Below, piece after piece: positions 1 through 13,183 of a DNA stretch of 64,000 bases. The DNA lies in contig JACONQ010000019.1 of NCBI GenBank assembly GCA_014281115.1, forward strand, positions 248,001 to 312,000. The letters are read 5' to 3'. Each line of letters starts with the position of its first letter. The stretch's first letter is position 1. Source of the DNA: Laburnicola sp. R22_1 (Eukaryota; Ascomycota; Dothideomycetes; Pleosporales; Didymosphaeriaceae). The notes under the pieces are model-generated. The model searched no databases and was not told where the DNA came from. It saw only the letters and a list, made by a program, of their open reading frames with translations. The translations under genes and the position numbers were made by a program.

Positions 1-504
1 CTTAAGATCTTATAAGTTAAATTAGAACTTAATAATAATAAATAAAGAACCTTAACTATTATAAGTAATACTAAAGCTATAATAAAAAAAAGTAAAAATA
101 AAGGCAAATAGCTAATACTTAAAACTATTAAAGAGAATATAAGTAACCTTAATAGTAGTAGTAACTTATTAAAGAAATCTAGTAGCCTTAGAAAGAATTC
201 TTCTTTATATAAAAAGGTAAATAAAAAAGTAAGCAACCAAGTAAAAGAGATAAAAGAAAGTTTTTAAGAACTAGCATAGTACCTATTATCTTAATTTAAA
301 TAATAATAGCTAGCTTAGATCTATAACTACTAAAGCTGCTAGAGCCTTTTTAGTTTAAAGAAGAAGTCTAAAAAAACCTAAATATCTAGATAAAGGGCTA
401 TAAAAACTATATCTAATATATACTAGCCCTTAGCACTAATTTAGTTTAAATAAAGTTTACACACTACTACTTTAGAAATATATAATATAACTTTTAAAAT
501 AAAA
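1..504. repeat. Unclassified RIP-degraded sequence
   Basis: AT-rich sequence in the RIP style, with no reading frame and no match I could see to other repeats in the window. It forms the left flank of the first Tc1/mariner-like element and is cut by the window edge. Confidence 0.5.
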
Positions 505-506
505 TA

Positions 507-1512
507 TAGTAAGGTGACAAAAACAAAACTAATGTTTTTTTAACTCTTTTCTAAAGCTTATAACTTTTTATTTAACTAATTATTAAAATTCTTATTTTTT
601 ATATATTATAGAGAGAATATAGTAGTCTTAGGTAATCTATTAAAATTTCACTTAGTAATTATAAACTAGGTATATAGAGAAACCTAAACATAGGACTTTT
701 AAAACCTCTAATTTAAAACCTCTATAACTTCCTTTTAGACTTATAAAAAAGGTACTTTTTGTATATATAAATATTATAGCTTAGGATAATATTATATTAA
801 ATTTTTAGTATAGGTTGTCTTTCTAAATACTTTTATTTAAGGTTTTTATTTTTCCTACTAAAAGTATACTTAAAAACTAAAGAAATACTATTTTTAAAAC
901 TATAGCTATTAAGCTATAAATTTTTATGTACTTAGGTTATCTAGTAAGTAACCTTATATTAAAATTATAGACTATAGGATTACGTAATAGAAAAGTTATA
1001 GGGCCTTAAACTATATAGAAAATATAAGTTTAAATAATATAGTAAAAATAATATTAATACTATAATTTTCCTACCTTTATAATGTTTATTAGTTGTTTAC
1101 CTATTAGGTAATATTATTAATACTTAATTAGCTTATAAAATAAAAATTTTATAGCTAAAAATAGAAAAAGTAAATAATTAAATGTTAAAAGTAATTTTAG
1201 AATATAACCTAATCTAAAAATTTGTATACAGATAGGGTCTATTAATCACTAGACTATATAGAAATATAAATAGATTCTATACGCTAGTAAAAAAGTTCTT
1301 AAAGTTTTAATTTTGCTTTTTAAAACCCTTATTTTTAAGGCTAAAGATATCTTTTACGCTAATTAGTAAGCATTATATAAGCATATCTTATTAAACCTAC
1401 TAACCTTTTCTATTATATATAAAAATTCTATAATTTATCTATTATTAAATTATTAAGTTATTATATTTTAAAAAAGGTATAAAAAAGAATTAGTTTTTTT
1501 GTCACCCTACTG
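507..1512 (+). mobile_element. Tc1/mariner-like DNA transposon remnant, copy 1 (1.0 kb)
   Basis: About 1006 bp, flanked by the dinucleotide TA on both sides (505-506 and 1513-1514). The left terminus is a RIP-altered version of CAGTGGGGTGAC (C and G read as T and A) and the right terminus ends GTCACCCTACTG, so it has terminal inverted repeats of roughly 20-25 bp. It is collinear over its whole length with the element at 6548-7552. TA target duplication and these termini fit the Tc1/mariner (Fot1/pogo) superfamily. No transposase frame is recognisable, and the length is below that of a typical autonomous Fot1-like element, so it may be a non-autonomous derivative. Confidence 0.78.
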
Positions 1513-1514
1513 TA

Positions 1515-1878
1515 TTTTTAAAGGTAATAGGAGAGGATAAATAAAAATTATTAAAGGCTCTAAAAGAATAAAGTAAAACTATTTAATTTAAAAAAGCTAT
1601 AATATAATTATTAAAGTATAATTTATATAAAATAGCTATAAAAGGCGCTAGATATATATAAGTATACACTTATACTATAGAATTTCTATAGAAGATAAAT
1701 AAAGTAATAGTTAAGTATTTAGAGATTAATAGGTTATTATTAGTAAAGAATAGTAAGGTGCTATTTAGTATTAGAAGTAGAGAGCGTGTATATAATTTAT
1801 TATATATTATAGTAGTAGATATATTTAAAAATTCTAAGTAGTTAATTGTTTAGTAAAGTAGTTGTAAAAGGTAGAAGT
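1515..1878 (+). repeat. Repeat Y, copy 1, left half
   Basis: Closely matches the left half of the repeat at 16645-17270, including the segment around 'ggtaataggagag' and 'gctatttagtatta'. The copy is interrupted by the Gypsy element at 1879-12532 and resumes at 12538. I could not assign it to a transposon class. Confidence 0.65.
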
Positions 1879-2050
1879 TATAAGGGTCTAATTACCTATT
1901 ATACATCTAGGTATAGATAAGATAAAAGTAGTTAAATTTAAATATAGGATACTTATAATAGTATATAATTATATATTATACGCTAACTATATATAGATAT
2001 TAAGGCGCTAGTCCTAGTTAGAATATTTGCCTATAGTTTGTCTAGTAATA
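1879..2050 (-). repeat. LTR of element Z (3' LTR)
   Basis: 172 bp, matching 12361-12532. It begins TATAAGGGTC where the other copy has TGTAAGGGTC, so the terminal TG was changed to TA by RIP. It ends AGTAATA, the RIP form of a CA end. Confidence 0.85.
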
Positions 2051-5000
2051 TTACTTCCCTTTTAAGTAGTAGCTTTAGATGCTACTATACTAAATCTATT
2101 TCTTATAATATTACCTAGTATTATATAGTATTATATAGTATTGTGTAGTATTATATATTTATTATTATTTGATTAGAGTTACTATATAGTATTAAGTAAA
2201 GGGGTGTAGTGCACGCGTTAACTTCCTTAGAAGGCTGCCTTTTTATTAATTCTAGACTTATACCTGTTTGTTTACTAATTTATATATAGCTATCGTATAC
2301 CCTTTATAATAATAAGTGCTAATATAACCTTTTAATAGGTAGTAAAGTTTATAAAGTAAGGGTGTATAGTAGGTTTATATAAGTTTAATTTATAAAACCT
2401 TTAGACTTCTTTAGTAGTATTAATAACTAAATAGTATAGTTCTTATATAGGCGTATTATTATGCTCTTACTAAAGGATTTTATATTATAGTAGTAGACCT
2501 TTACTAGTATATAAGTCCTTATATTATTTATTTAAGTAACTATAAAGAATAGCTTTAACTTTATAATCTAGATTATTATTAGTAGCCTTATTAAAGTAGG
2601 GTATATTCTTATCTATTTTCTAGTTTAATATAGGTTAACTATTATAAAGGTGTAATAGCTAAGGATAAAATATATTATATAGGCAATCTATTTTAGTAAA
2701 AAGGTTTAGCTTATAGGCCTTGTTATTAATAAAGTACATAATTTAGAATAGGCCCTAATTTTTAAAGTCTAGTAATTAGCTTAGTTATTTTATAATAAGA
2801 TAGTAAGTATTAAGTATAATATAGTTATTAATATTAAAGTAAAGTAAGGGTGTGCGTAATATGTTAGTATACTTTACCTACTTTACTTATACCTATTATA
2901 AGTTATTTTATAAAAAGTAATATAGTTAAGTAAATTTATTAATAAATTAGTTAGTATAGGTATAGTCTAAGTGAGCAGATATAGGTAAACGTTATTCTAC
3001 CTTAGTATTGAATAATAACTTTAGCTCTGTACTATTATATAGTATATAACCTTTTATTACTAAAAAGATATAATTATTATAGACTTGCTAATATAACTGT
3101 TTGCCACAAACTCCACTATAGGTAAGAAAATAGTCTAGTTATCCTATTAATAGTTAACGTATAAGCAAAGATACTATTTAAGAAAAGCGTTAGTAATTTT
3201 ACTTTAGCTATTAGTCTTTAGATAATAAGCTATTAATAATTAGGGTTAGGTATCTAGATATTAGTAGAGATATTTTTAGAAATAAGACATAAACTGCTAT
3301 TCTTAGTTACTAATAATTTCTAAAGAATAATCCTCTTTATGCTAAATATATTCTATAAATACTCTTATAGTAAATTTTATAATAATATCTTATATTGCAA
3401 TAAATTTGCGCTTTTTACTTAATTAGTTAACTACTACTATAATACTAGTGTATACGCGTCTAGTATTCTTATATAGAAAAAGTCTAATAATAAAGTCTAC
3501 TAAAATAGACTACTAGTATTATTTAGGCATAGGTAAGAGTTATAATAGCCTATATTTTTCTTTATAGTATAATTTACTATATTAGTATATTAGATATGCC
3601 TATATATAGTATATAACTATTATAGTTATATTTAGCTAGTAGTACTATTAGTTTATATAATTATATATCTCTTTTTAACTAGTATAATTAGTAGTAATAT
3701 TATTATAAGCTTTACTAATAATTTAGGCCTAGATATAGTTATTATTAAGTATATATATCTTGCCTTTAATATGTAGTAATTTACTAATAACTATAAGATT
3801 AATTATTTATAGCTTTATACCCTTCTAGAAGAGCTTATTAAATAAGTAATAATAGCTTTACTATATAGCTATAAGGATTATTTTATAGGTTTTTATCCTG
3901 CAAATAGGCAGCCTATATATTTTTAATAACTATACACCTTACTAATATATTTCTAGAAGGGTTAGTTATATTTATAACTAGTATAGTATTTATAAGTGTA
4001 TTAAGTACTATAAGCGCTAGACTTTTTTTATAAGCGGCTTTACTAATAGGTATTTCTTTACTTATTTAGTATATTAGTGCTGTTAGTGTTTTTATATTAG
4101 CTCTTCTATATTTAGTTAGTATTAGAATAGTAGTAACTACTTATTTAGATTTTTTAAATAGCTTAGGTTATAGTAAGATCTAATACTAGTGCTAATATTA
4201 GTTATTATTATTATTCTCTAGTAGATTGCTTAGCTATTAAGTAAAAGTATTAGGTTTAATATCTTACTTGCCTAGGCAGTAATAAATCTTAAAGTTAAAC
4301 TTAGCTAAGAATTTAGTCTAGTAAGCCTACTATTAGTTAAGGTACTTAGTTATTATAAAGTGCTATAGAAATTAGTAGTTAAAAATAATATTAATTAGTA
4401 TATATTAAGACCGATTAGAGTAGCTAGTCCTAAAGGGTTAAGGGTTAGTTCTTAGGCAGGAGCGTCTTAATAAGAGCAAGGGGACTTAACTACTTATATA
4501 AGTTAAAGGAGTGTTAGTGTTATAGGTTATAAGAGTAATAAAGTAACAAAGGCTTAAGTTTATAATCTAAATAATAGATTAATAAATAGGTTAAATATAA
4601 GTATTAAAAGGTTAACGCTTATACTCCTATATACTTTAGTAATAATAGTAGGCTATTACTTATTAACTTTTACAATAGTTAACTATCGCTTATTAACTAT
4701 TATAGTAGTTAACTACTAGTTATATATTAGTAGTTAACTATTATAATAGTTAACTATTAATTATATAATGTTAGCGCTAGCAGTATAGTCCTACTGTATC
4801 TTATCTTTTATTATCTAATAGTAAGCATTAGTAACAATACAAATTAGGTCTTAGCCCCTTCTAGAATTCTAGATTCTAATAGTATAAAAGTACCTAATAG
4901 TTTAAATTTCTATTTCTTAAAGGCTTATACTGTAGTAAAAGTTTTTTATTATAAATTTTATAATTGCACTTAATAGACATTATTTTATAAAAAAGTAAGT

Positions 5001-5503
5001 AATAAAGAATAAGATACTATTAGGGTGCTTGTAAGATAGTATAGCTACTAAAATAAAATTTAATATATTAGTTTTTAACTATATCTTAAGATTAGTATTA
5101 AAGTAGGCTAAAATAAAGGCGCTAGTAAAAACTATCTTAAGATATTTAAATGCAAAGGTGGTTTACAATTCTAGTTGTACTAAAAATAAGCCCTTAAAGG
5201 TATTTTTTTTAGTTAATGCTGTAAAAGGTTATATAATCTTGCTAAATCCTAGAATAAAATAGTAGTAAAAGTTGGTAAAGCCTAAGAAAGCTTATATATC
5301 CTTTAGCGTCCTAGATAATTACTAGACTTATATAGCTTTAACTTTATTTAAATCTATTTTAATTTTTATAGTTATAAAAATAAGTCTAAGGTACTTAATA
5401 TATTGCGTTTTAAAGTAGTATTTATTAATATTTAGGTATAGTTCTATAGTAGCAAGATAGTTTATTATCTTTTATATATATTTTTATATTACTCCTTTAT
5501 TTT

Positions 5504-5530
5504 ACTATAGATAAGAATATTATCTAAGTA
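5504..5530 (-). pseudogene. Reverse transcriptase active-site relic of element Z
   Basis: Minus-strand translation gives YLDNILIYS, matching the Gypsy RT YLDDILIYS box except for Asp-to-Asn. Flanking frames are broken by stops. It fixes the orientation of the element. Confidence 0.8.
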
Positions 5531-6547
5531 TAGGATATAAAATTTATCTAGAAATTTCTAAAAGCATTATTAATTAGTGTTTAAAAAGTTCCTAGAGTAC
5601 TATAAAGGCTAAAGGGTATTATTATACACTTAAAAGGCCCTAGTATATTAAAAATACTATTTTCTTCTTATTACCTTCTTTAATATAGACAGTATTAAAT
5701 ATAGTAATAATATCTACTATACTTAAAAACTTAGCTTTATTTAGGCAAGCTAGCATTTTAGTAATTAAAAGTAAAGTATTTTAATTTCTCTTAGTAGTGG
5801 TGTTAAGAGCGTAATAGTTAATATATACTTAAAGCCTACTACTTAGTTTATATACTATTAGTATAGGTAATATAAATAGTAATATACTAGTGTGTATAAA
5901 CTTCTTATTTTATATTTTATTAATATAATCTTTTACTACTTATACTTCTAGCCGTATAAGTTTATATATATATAGCTATAGGACTTTTAAATTATCTAGA
6001 TTAATTCCGTAGTTAATACTAGGGCGTCTTAGGGGCAACTTATTTACTTTTTTAGATTAAAAGCATTTACCTAATCTAATAGAAAGTTTAGGAGTTTATC
6101 TTAAAATTTTTACTTAATTATTAAAGGTTAGTTTATTTTATCTGTATACTTATTAAAATTGGTTTATGAGACTACTATAAGGTTTATTATATTAATAAAG
6201 AATTATACGATATAATTAGGTGCCTCTAATAGTTGCCTAAACTATTTCTAATAATAAGGTTCTAACTAAGTAATAGTGTTTAGGACTTATATAGCTAATA
6301 GTAAAGTAGCTACACTAAAAATAACTTTTATATCCCTATAGGTTTATATAATATTTAGGTATATAGTACTATCTAGTAGTAGGCTATTATAAACTATCTT
6401 TATAAATTCTTTACTAAGGCAGTTTAGTAAGTAGTACTAAGAGTTAAACTATATAGAGTATAGACGTTTAAGACTTAAATAGGGGTTATACTATTTTATT
6501 TAGTCTATTTCTAGAATAATATTAAAATTACTAATATTTATTATATA

Positions 6548-7552
6548 CAGTGGGGTAACAAAAAAACCAATGTTTATTTTAACTCTTTTTATAGCTTATA
6601 ACTTTCTATTTAAATAATTAATAAAATTTAAATTTTTTATATATTATAGGGAAATATAGTAGTCATAGATAATCTATTAAAATTTTGCTTAGTAATTATA
6701 AACTAGGTATATAGAAGAACCTAAACATAGGGGTTTTTAAACCTCTATTTTAAAACCCCTATAACTTTTTTTTAGACGTGTAAAAAAGGTAATTTTTATA
6801 TATATAAATATTATACTTTAGTATAGTATTATACTAAATTTTTAGTATAGGTTATCTTTCTAGATATTTTTTTATCTAAGGTTTTTATTTTTTTCTGCTA
6901 AAAGTATACTTAAAAAACTAAAGAAATACTATTTTTTAAAACTATAGCTATTAAGCTATAAATTTTTATATACTTAGCTTACCTAGTAAATAACCTTATA
7001 CTAAAACTATAGACTATAGGATTACGTAATAGAAAAGTTATAGGGCCTTAAACTATATAGAAAATATAAGTTTAAATAATATAGTAAAAATAGCTCTAAT
7101 ACTATAACCTTTCTACCTTTATAATATGTATTAGCCTCCTAGCTATTAGTTAATACTATTTATACTTAATTAGATTATAAAATAAAGATTATATAGCTAA
7201 AAATAGAAAAAGTAAATAATTAAATATTAAAAGTAATTTTAGGAAATAACCTACACTGAAAATTTATATAGGGATAGATTCTATTAACAGCTAGACTATA
7301 TTAAATTATAAACAGATTTTATACGCTAGTAAAAAAGTTTTTTAAATTTAAATTTTTGCTTTTTAAATTCCTTATGTTTAAGACTAAAAATCTCTTTTAC
7401 GCTAATTAGTAAGCATTACATAAGCCTACCTTATTAAGCTTACTAACTTTCCCTATTATATATACAAATTTAATAATTTTACTATTATTAAATAGGTAAA
7501 TTATTATATTTTAAAAGGATATAAAAAAATTAGTTTTTTTATCACCCCACTG
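6548..7552 (+). mobile_element. Tc1/mariner-like DNA transposon remnant, copy 2, nested in Z
   Basis: 1005 bp, starting CAGTGGGGTAAC and ending ATCACCCCACTG, flanked by TA (6546-6547 and 7553-7554). It is the best preserved of three copies in the window and lies inside Gypsy element Z, so it inserted after Z. No transposase reading frame survives. Confidence 0.85.
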
Positions 7553-8802
7553 TAGTAGACTTATTAGTATAAATAAGAGCTATACTAAAGAGTTAGGTTT
7601 ATAGTAGTAGTAATTTTCCTAATAAGCTTTCTATTAGTAAGAGCTAAGATAATAGGCAATTATGTATTATAGGTTTTAAGCTAATATTATTTTATAAACT
7701 AGTTGCTTATAAAGCTAGCACTAGCGCTTATATTTATTAATTAATAGGCCTTAACTTACTATTACGCCTAGGGTAGTTTAATTTAAATCTAGAAAACAAG
7801 CTAAGTTACGCAATCTGCTAGTTCTAGAGCTATAGTAGAAATTTAATATAATAAATATAGGCTTACGCCCTAAGTAGTAAGGTTAGCTATATTTTTTAGC
7901 TTATAGATATAAGTGTAAAGAGCTTATAAGTATTATTAAGTTTTATACTATTTAAGCTTTTAAGCGCGGTTCTATAAAGGAGCCTCTAAAAATCTAATAG
8001 TTTTTTCTTTTTAGTTTTATCCTCGTAGGGTTTATTATAAAGGTTATTATGGTTAAATTCCTTAGAAACTTTATAAATAATACTTAGGTACTAAATCTAG
8101 CTTACTAAGATAATAGCCTTATCTTTATAAAGTAGGTTAGGCCTATAGGTATAGTATCTAATTTTTCTATACTTAACGTAGGCTTCTACTTTTGTAAGAT
8201 ACTAAAACTCTAGATAGTTATAGCTAAAGTTTTTAGTAAATATTATAAATAATTCTATACTAGTAGTTTTCTTTAGGGTGCTAGTAGCTATAGTCTAAGT
8301 AATAGTTATAGTAGTAGTATATTATAGTATAGAGGTATACTTAATTTCTATTTATAAATTAACTACCTTAAGGTTTTTAGCTTATATAATAAAAGTGTAA
8401 AATATATTATTCTAAGAGGCGCTAATAGATGCTTGGCTAGTAGGTTTTAGGCGCATAAGGTAATAGGCATAGTTAATTATAAAAAAATTAGTATATTCTA
8501 GTAGGTTAACTACTAATAAAAATTAGGACTGCTATTTTGCAATTATCTTCTTCTTTTTCTAGACTAAAGTACTTAATTATAATTCTTGCTTTGCTTTAGC
8601 GGCCTTCTTATTATTAAAGTAAATATTATTAAAAGGTTATAGCAGCTTTTGTATAGTAGTAATACTCTTAATAATAATATATTATTTTCTAGATATGTTC
8701 TTTTAGCTTCTACTAGAAGTAGTAAACTTAAGTAGTTTTATATAGTAGTACCTAAACCTAATTAATAGCTTTAATCTACTATTATTTATAGTCTTTATCT
8801 TT

Positions 8803-10112
8803 CTCTCCCCTAGGATTAATCTATAGTGTTACGTAATCCTAGGCTAGCTATTTAACTAACTACTATATTATATAATTAATAATTTTTTTAATAACTTTTT
8901 ATACTGTAATAATAATAATAATAATAGTAATTAATCTAACTATTGTATTTAACTCTCTCTCTATAGTAAATTTTCCTACATACTGCCTCCTAGAATTTTA
9001 TTACTACTACCTATTCCCTTTATACTTCTACTACTACTATTTTTACTTTTTATTATTTTTATATGCCTATATAATTTTAACTACTACTAAAAGCTTCTTT
9101 TACTATAGCTGCGTACGCGCACTCTAGTAATATATAAAAACACCCTTTTTACTTTTAATAGTTGCCTACTACTATATTTTAGTCTATTCTTTAGCCTTAC
9201 TAGTAATATAAAAGTAAAGTGCCTTTGCTATTATATAAAAATTACTATATTATTATCTAGATCTTCTTTATATAAAAGAATAATCTAGTACTTAAAAATT
9301 TAAAGTTGCGTAAAGATTATATATAGCCTAAATAGATTATTAGGCATAACCTTAAAAATAATATAATTAAGCTACTTATTTATATCTAGCAGCCTTACTG
9401 CTTAAACTATTCTTTATAGCTAGTAAGCTAAATAGCTAATATTACCTAGCTAGTTATTTATACTAGTTTTAAATTCTTTAGTAGCTATTTAACTATAGGT
9501 ATTAAATAACGTAATTTTAGAATACTAGAAAGGTATTATATTGCTATATATAATAAATAAAAAGTTAGATTTAAAAAACTTAGTATTATATATAAAGGAA
9601 AGACTTTTTAGTATACTAGATATTATTAATATTATAAAAGTAGGTAGACTTTATACTATGCGTATAGCAAACTATAGTTTTACTATTTTATTACCTAGAC
9701 TGCTCCTATAGTTGCAACTCTACGCTCTACTATAGCTCTTTAATAGTTTACTAGTTAAGAAATACTATATATCTTAATTATACTAAACTATTTATTAACT
9801 ACTATTAATAACAATACTATATAGAATATTAATAATAAAATTATTATTATTTTATGTATGTTTTTTTGTAATTACTTTTTTACGCTCTTTTTATTTACTA
9901 AGCAGGGGGCTCTGCTTTTTTGTTATGTTATTTAAGATAAAAGCCTTTATCGTCCTACCACTAGGTAGCTTAATTTAACATACTATTTTGTGTATATTTT
10001 ATTACTACTATTATATACTAGATACTAGGTTTTAGTACTTTTTATTTTACTCTTCTTTATATATAGTGCAGACTTAACCTTAATTAGACTCTCTATATAA
10101 TAAAGATCTTTA
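8803..10112. mobile_element. Retroposon-like element R, copy 1, nested in Z
   Basis: About 1.3 kb starting CTCTCCCCTAGG and ending AATAAAGATCTTTA, collinear with 29575-30749. It is flanked by a 15-bp direct duplication ATAGTCTTTATCTTT (8788-8802 and 10113-10127). A long target duplication without terminal inverted repeats or LTRs is typical of target-primed (LINE/SINE-type) insertion. This copy is longer than the second because it carries a roughly 115-bp insertion (9869-9983). No coding frame is visible, so the class is inference. Confidence 0.7.
9869..9983 (+). repeat. Short dispersed repeat S, copy 1
   Basis: About 115 bp, absent from the second copy of element R and present in reverse orientation at 31431-31544. 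It is flanked by an imperfect duplication (ATTTTATGTATGTTTT and ATTTTGTGTATATTTT) whose differences are RIP-type transitions. It is probably a small non-autonomous element; the class is unknown. Confidence 0.65.
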
Positions 10113-12360
10113 ATAGTCTTTATCTTTACTATTACTTTTAAAGCTGTCTATTTTCGGCATTTTTATTTAGTAAACGTTATTACTAGTAGTATACTTTAGA
10201 GCGGGTTCTATAAATATAAATTAAAGTAAAAGTAAATCTTAAATCTTAAAATAAACTAAGTACCTAGCTAGAAATAGTAGTATGCGGGCTATAGGACTTA
10301 TTTAATAATTAAGAAAGGGATTAGTGTTAGAATTATATAATCTAGTACGCTTAATTAAAGGGATAGCTTAGTAGGCAAATAGATTAAACGTAATATACTC
10401 TTATTTATTAATAGGCTTATTTTATTAAGCTAGGTAAGATGCTTATTCTAACTCTAAGATATAGAAGTAGGCTGTACTAAGTTTTTACTTAGAGGCCTTA
10501 AGTTATTTCTTAAAGCAGCTAATTTCTAAAATATAAATATTTATCTTTTATTATAACTAGTTATATATTTATAAAGAAATATTACCTATATTATACTTTT
10601 AAAGCTTATTAAGCGTACTTTTATAGTACGCCTTCTACTTATTTGCTTTATTTTTTAATATAGTTATAAAAGTATATACTAAGATAAGCTAACTCTCTAG
10701 TTTATATACCCTATTCTAAGTAGTCTTAAAGTCTTAAATTTTCTTAGTTATAGCTTTCTTAAAAAATTATAGGTGTTTATAAGCTAGAATAGGTTATTAT
10801 ATAACTTTAACTTAGTTTTATTTTATTATAGAAGGTTTAGTTAGTTAGAAATATAACTAAAATAGTTTTACTAAAATATAGAGTCTTTTTTTACTACTAT
10901 GCGTAGCTCTTTATAATTATATAGTATATACTATTAGATTTCTCTACTATTAGCACCTAAAATACAAATTTTTATAGTAATATTTTTAGCGTTATCTTTC
11001 TTAAAGAAATTCTAAATAGAATTACTATTAGAAAAAGACTACGATATAGTTTATAGTAGTTACTAGACTTAGTAGTTAGCTTAAGTAAAGTAGTAGACTT
11101 ATTTTTAAGAGGTAGTAGGTCTACGTAAAAGTTATTAAGATCTAGGGCGCTGCTAGAGTAGAGGAGTAATAATTGCTTAGCTCTAGATTATTATTCTTCT
11201 TTAAGCTTTTACTTAAAATTGTTATTATTATTATAAAAAATAAGTATAGTAGGAGTCTTACCTTAAGTTATAGTTTGCGAGGTGTTTTAGGTATTAAACT
11301 AGAAGTTTTACTTAGGCTAGATTTAATTATATAGAAATTAATTAAGCTTATTATTATTAGCCTAGCTTGTATAGCTAGTATTTATAATTATTACTATAGG
11401 GTAAAAGCTACTATAGTTATTAGAAGATAGGGATTAGGATTAATTAAATATAGTAGAGGCTATTTTGTTTTTATTACTCTTTTTAGCTATAAGTAGTAAA
11501 GTTTATAGAAATATTAAGAATTAGTAAAATTAAATAGAGCGTAGGTGTTATAACTTATAGAGTACCTTTTATAAGCAGTAAGTAGCCTACTATTTATATA
11601 TAAAGTTTATTTATACTATTACCTAACTTTTATATTTTAGTAAAACTATATAATATATAAGGTCTATTTATTAGCTATACTACTATATTAGTAGGTCTTT
11701 AATAGCGTAGTTTTATTATAAGGACTAGAGTTTTTACTATATAATAATAACCTAGGTTTTTACTATTATTACTATACTATATTAGAACTGTTTACTAGAG
11801 GTATAGATTTTCCTAATTTAATTTACTACTATACTGCTAATTTAATAATAGATAATAGATATATTTATAGTTACTAATTATTATAAAATTAATATTAGGA
11901 AAAAGAGTTAGTGTTATAAAAAGAATATATAAAGGCAGCGCTCTAAAGAGTTATTTTACTTTTAGCTTATTAGGTAAACTACCTTAGGCTATATATATAG
12001 TTAACTATTTACTCTTAATTAAGTAGACTAAACCTTTTTACCTTTCAATAGTATCTTTATTATTAATAGTAGTCTTACTTTATAGAAGGAGGTAGTGTAT
12101 ATAGTTTACTCTATTTACTTAGTTATAAAGAGTAGCTACTTTCCTTTTAGAATAGTTATACTATATACGCGTAATAATAGTAGCCTTAATATATTATTAT
12201 TTTTAGTAGACCTCTAGTTTTAACTATTCTAGTATCTAACAGCGGCACGCCTTATTATAAGCGGCTTTAATATTATAAGTATAAGATTCCTAGTAAGTAT
12301 ATCTAACACTCTATTACTATTAGGTAATAATTTAAGTATACTTAGAAATTATAAGTATAG

Positions 12361-12532
12361 TGTAAGGGTCTAATTACTTATTACATATCTAGCTATAGAT
12401 AAAATAAAAATAGTTAGATTTAAATATAAGATATTTATAATAGTATATAATTATATATTATATGCTAACTATATATAGCTGTTAAGACGCTAGTTCTAGT
12501 TAGGATACCTGCCTATAGCTCGCCTAGTAATA
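12361..12532 (-). repeat. LTR of element Z (5' LTR)
   Basis: 172 bp with an intact TG start (TGTAAGGGTC) on the plus strand, followed by the GAAGT target duplication. Given the minus-strand pol orientation it is the 5' LTR. Confidence 0.85.
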
Positions 12533-12537
12533 GAAGT

Positions 12538-12786
12538 TAATTATTTAGTAATATAGTAGGCAAGTTAATTAGGTTATTATTATTATAAGTTATTATGTTA
12601 AAAGCTAGAAAAAGAATATTAGTAAAACTTTAATTTGCTTTAGATCTTAGGGCTTAGCGTATATATAAAATATTACGTAGTATTATATTATATAGGCGCT
12701 AGTAATATAGTAAAAATATAGTAAACGTAGTATACTACTTAAAAACTAATAAGTAGAGGCAGTTTATATTCCTATCTAGAAGAAAA
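12538..12786 (+). repeat. Repeat Y, copy 1, right half
   Basis: Continues repeat Y after the Z insertion. It matches the right half of 16645-17270, including the segment around 'aactaataagtagaggcag'. The match ends near 12786. Confidence 0.65.
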
Positions 12787-13178
12787 TAATTAAATACTAT
12801 TCTTTTCTAAGTAAGCTTAAAGAAAAGTTAAAAGGTCTTAAAAACTATTTATATAGTTGCTTTAAGATTACCTATATAGTATAGATAACTAAGTAGTATT
12901 TATAAGCTTATTATAGTGTTTTATTAATATAGATATTTTAGGCACTATATATAAGCGCCTATAGCAATTTCTGCCTAAAATACCTTAACTTTAAATACTA
13001 AAGATGCTTACTATTTAATCTTTATCTTTAATAGAAATTTAAATTATAAATATTATATAGTAATATAATAGTTTATTATTTATATCTTATTATAGATAAT
13101 AGTAATTGCCTTTAGGTTACTTTATATTGTATTACTATATATATACTTCTTTTATCTCTTTTATTTCTTTTATTACGT
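12787..13178. repeat. Unclassified RIP-degraded sequence
   Basis: AT-rich, no reading frame, no internal repeat partner seen. It lies between repeat Y and the split Gypsy copy. Confidence 0.45.
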
Positions 13179-13183
13179 ATCTT

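Larger units (their letters stand above)
1879..12532 (-). mobile_element. Gypsy LTR retrotransposon Z, RIP-degraded, with nested insertions
   Basis: Bounded by 172-bp LTRs in direct orientation (1879-2050 and 12361-12532) and by a perfect 5-bp target duplication GAAGT (1874-1878 and 12533-12537). On the minus strand the reverse transcriptase active-site region reads YLDNILIYS at 5504-5530, the Gypsy YLDDILIYS motif with the second Asp changed to Asn as RIP would do. The element is therefore minus-strand, with its 5' LTR at the right. Removing the nested elements (6548-7552 and 8803-10112) leaves about 8.3 kb, a normal Gypsy size. Stops occur throughout, so it is dead. It is inserted inside repeat Y. 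Confidence 0.85.
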
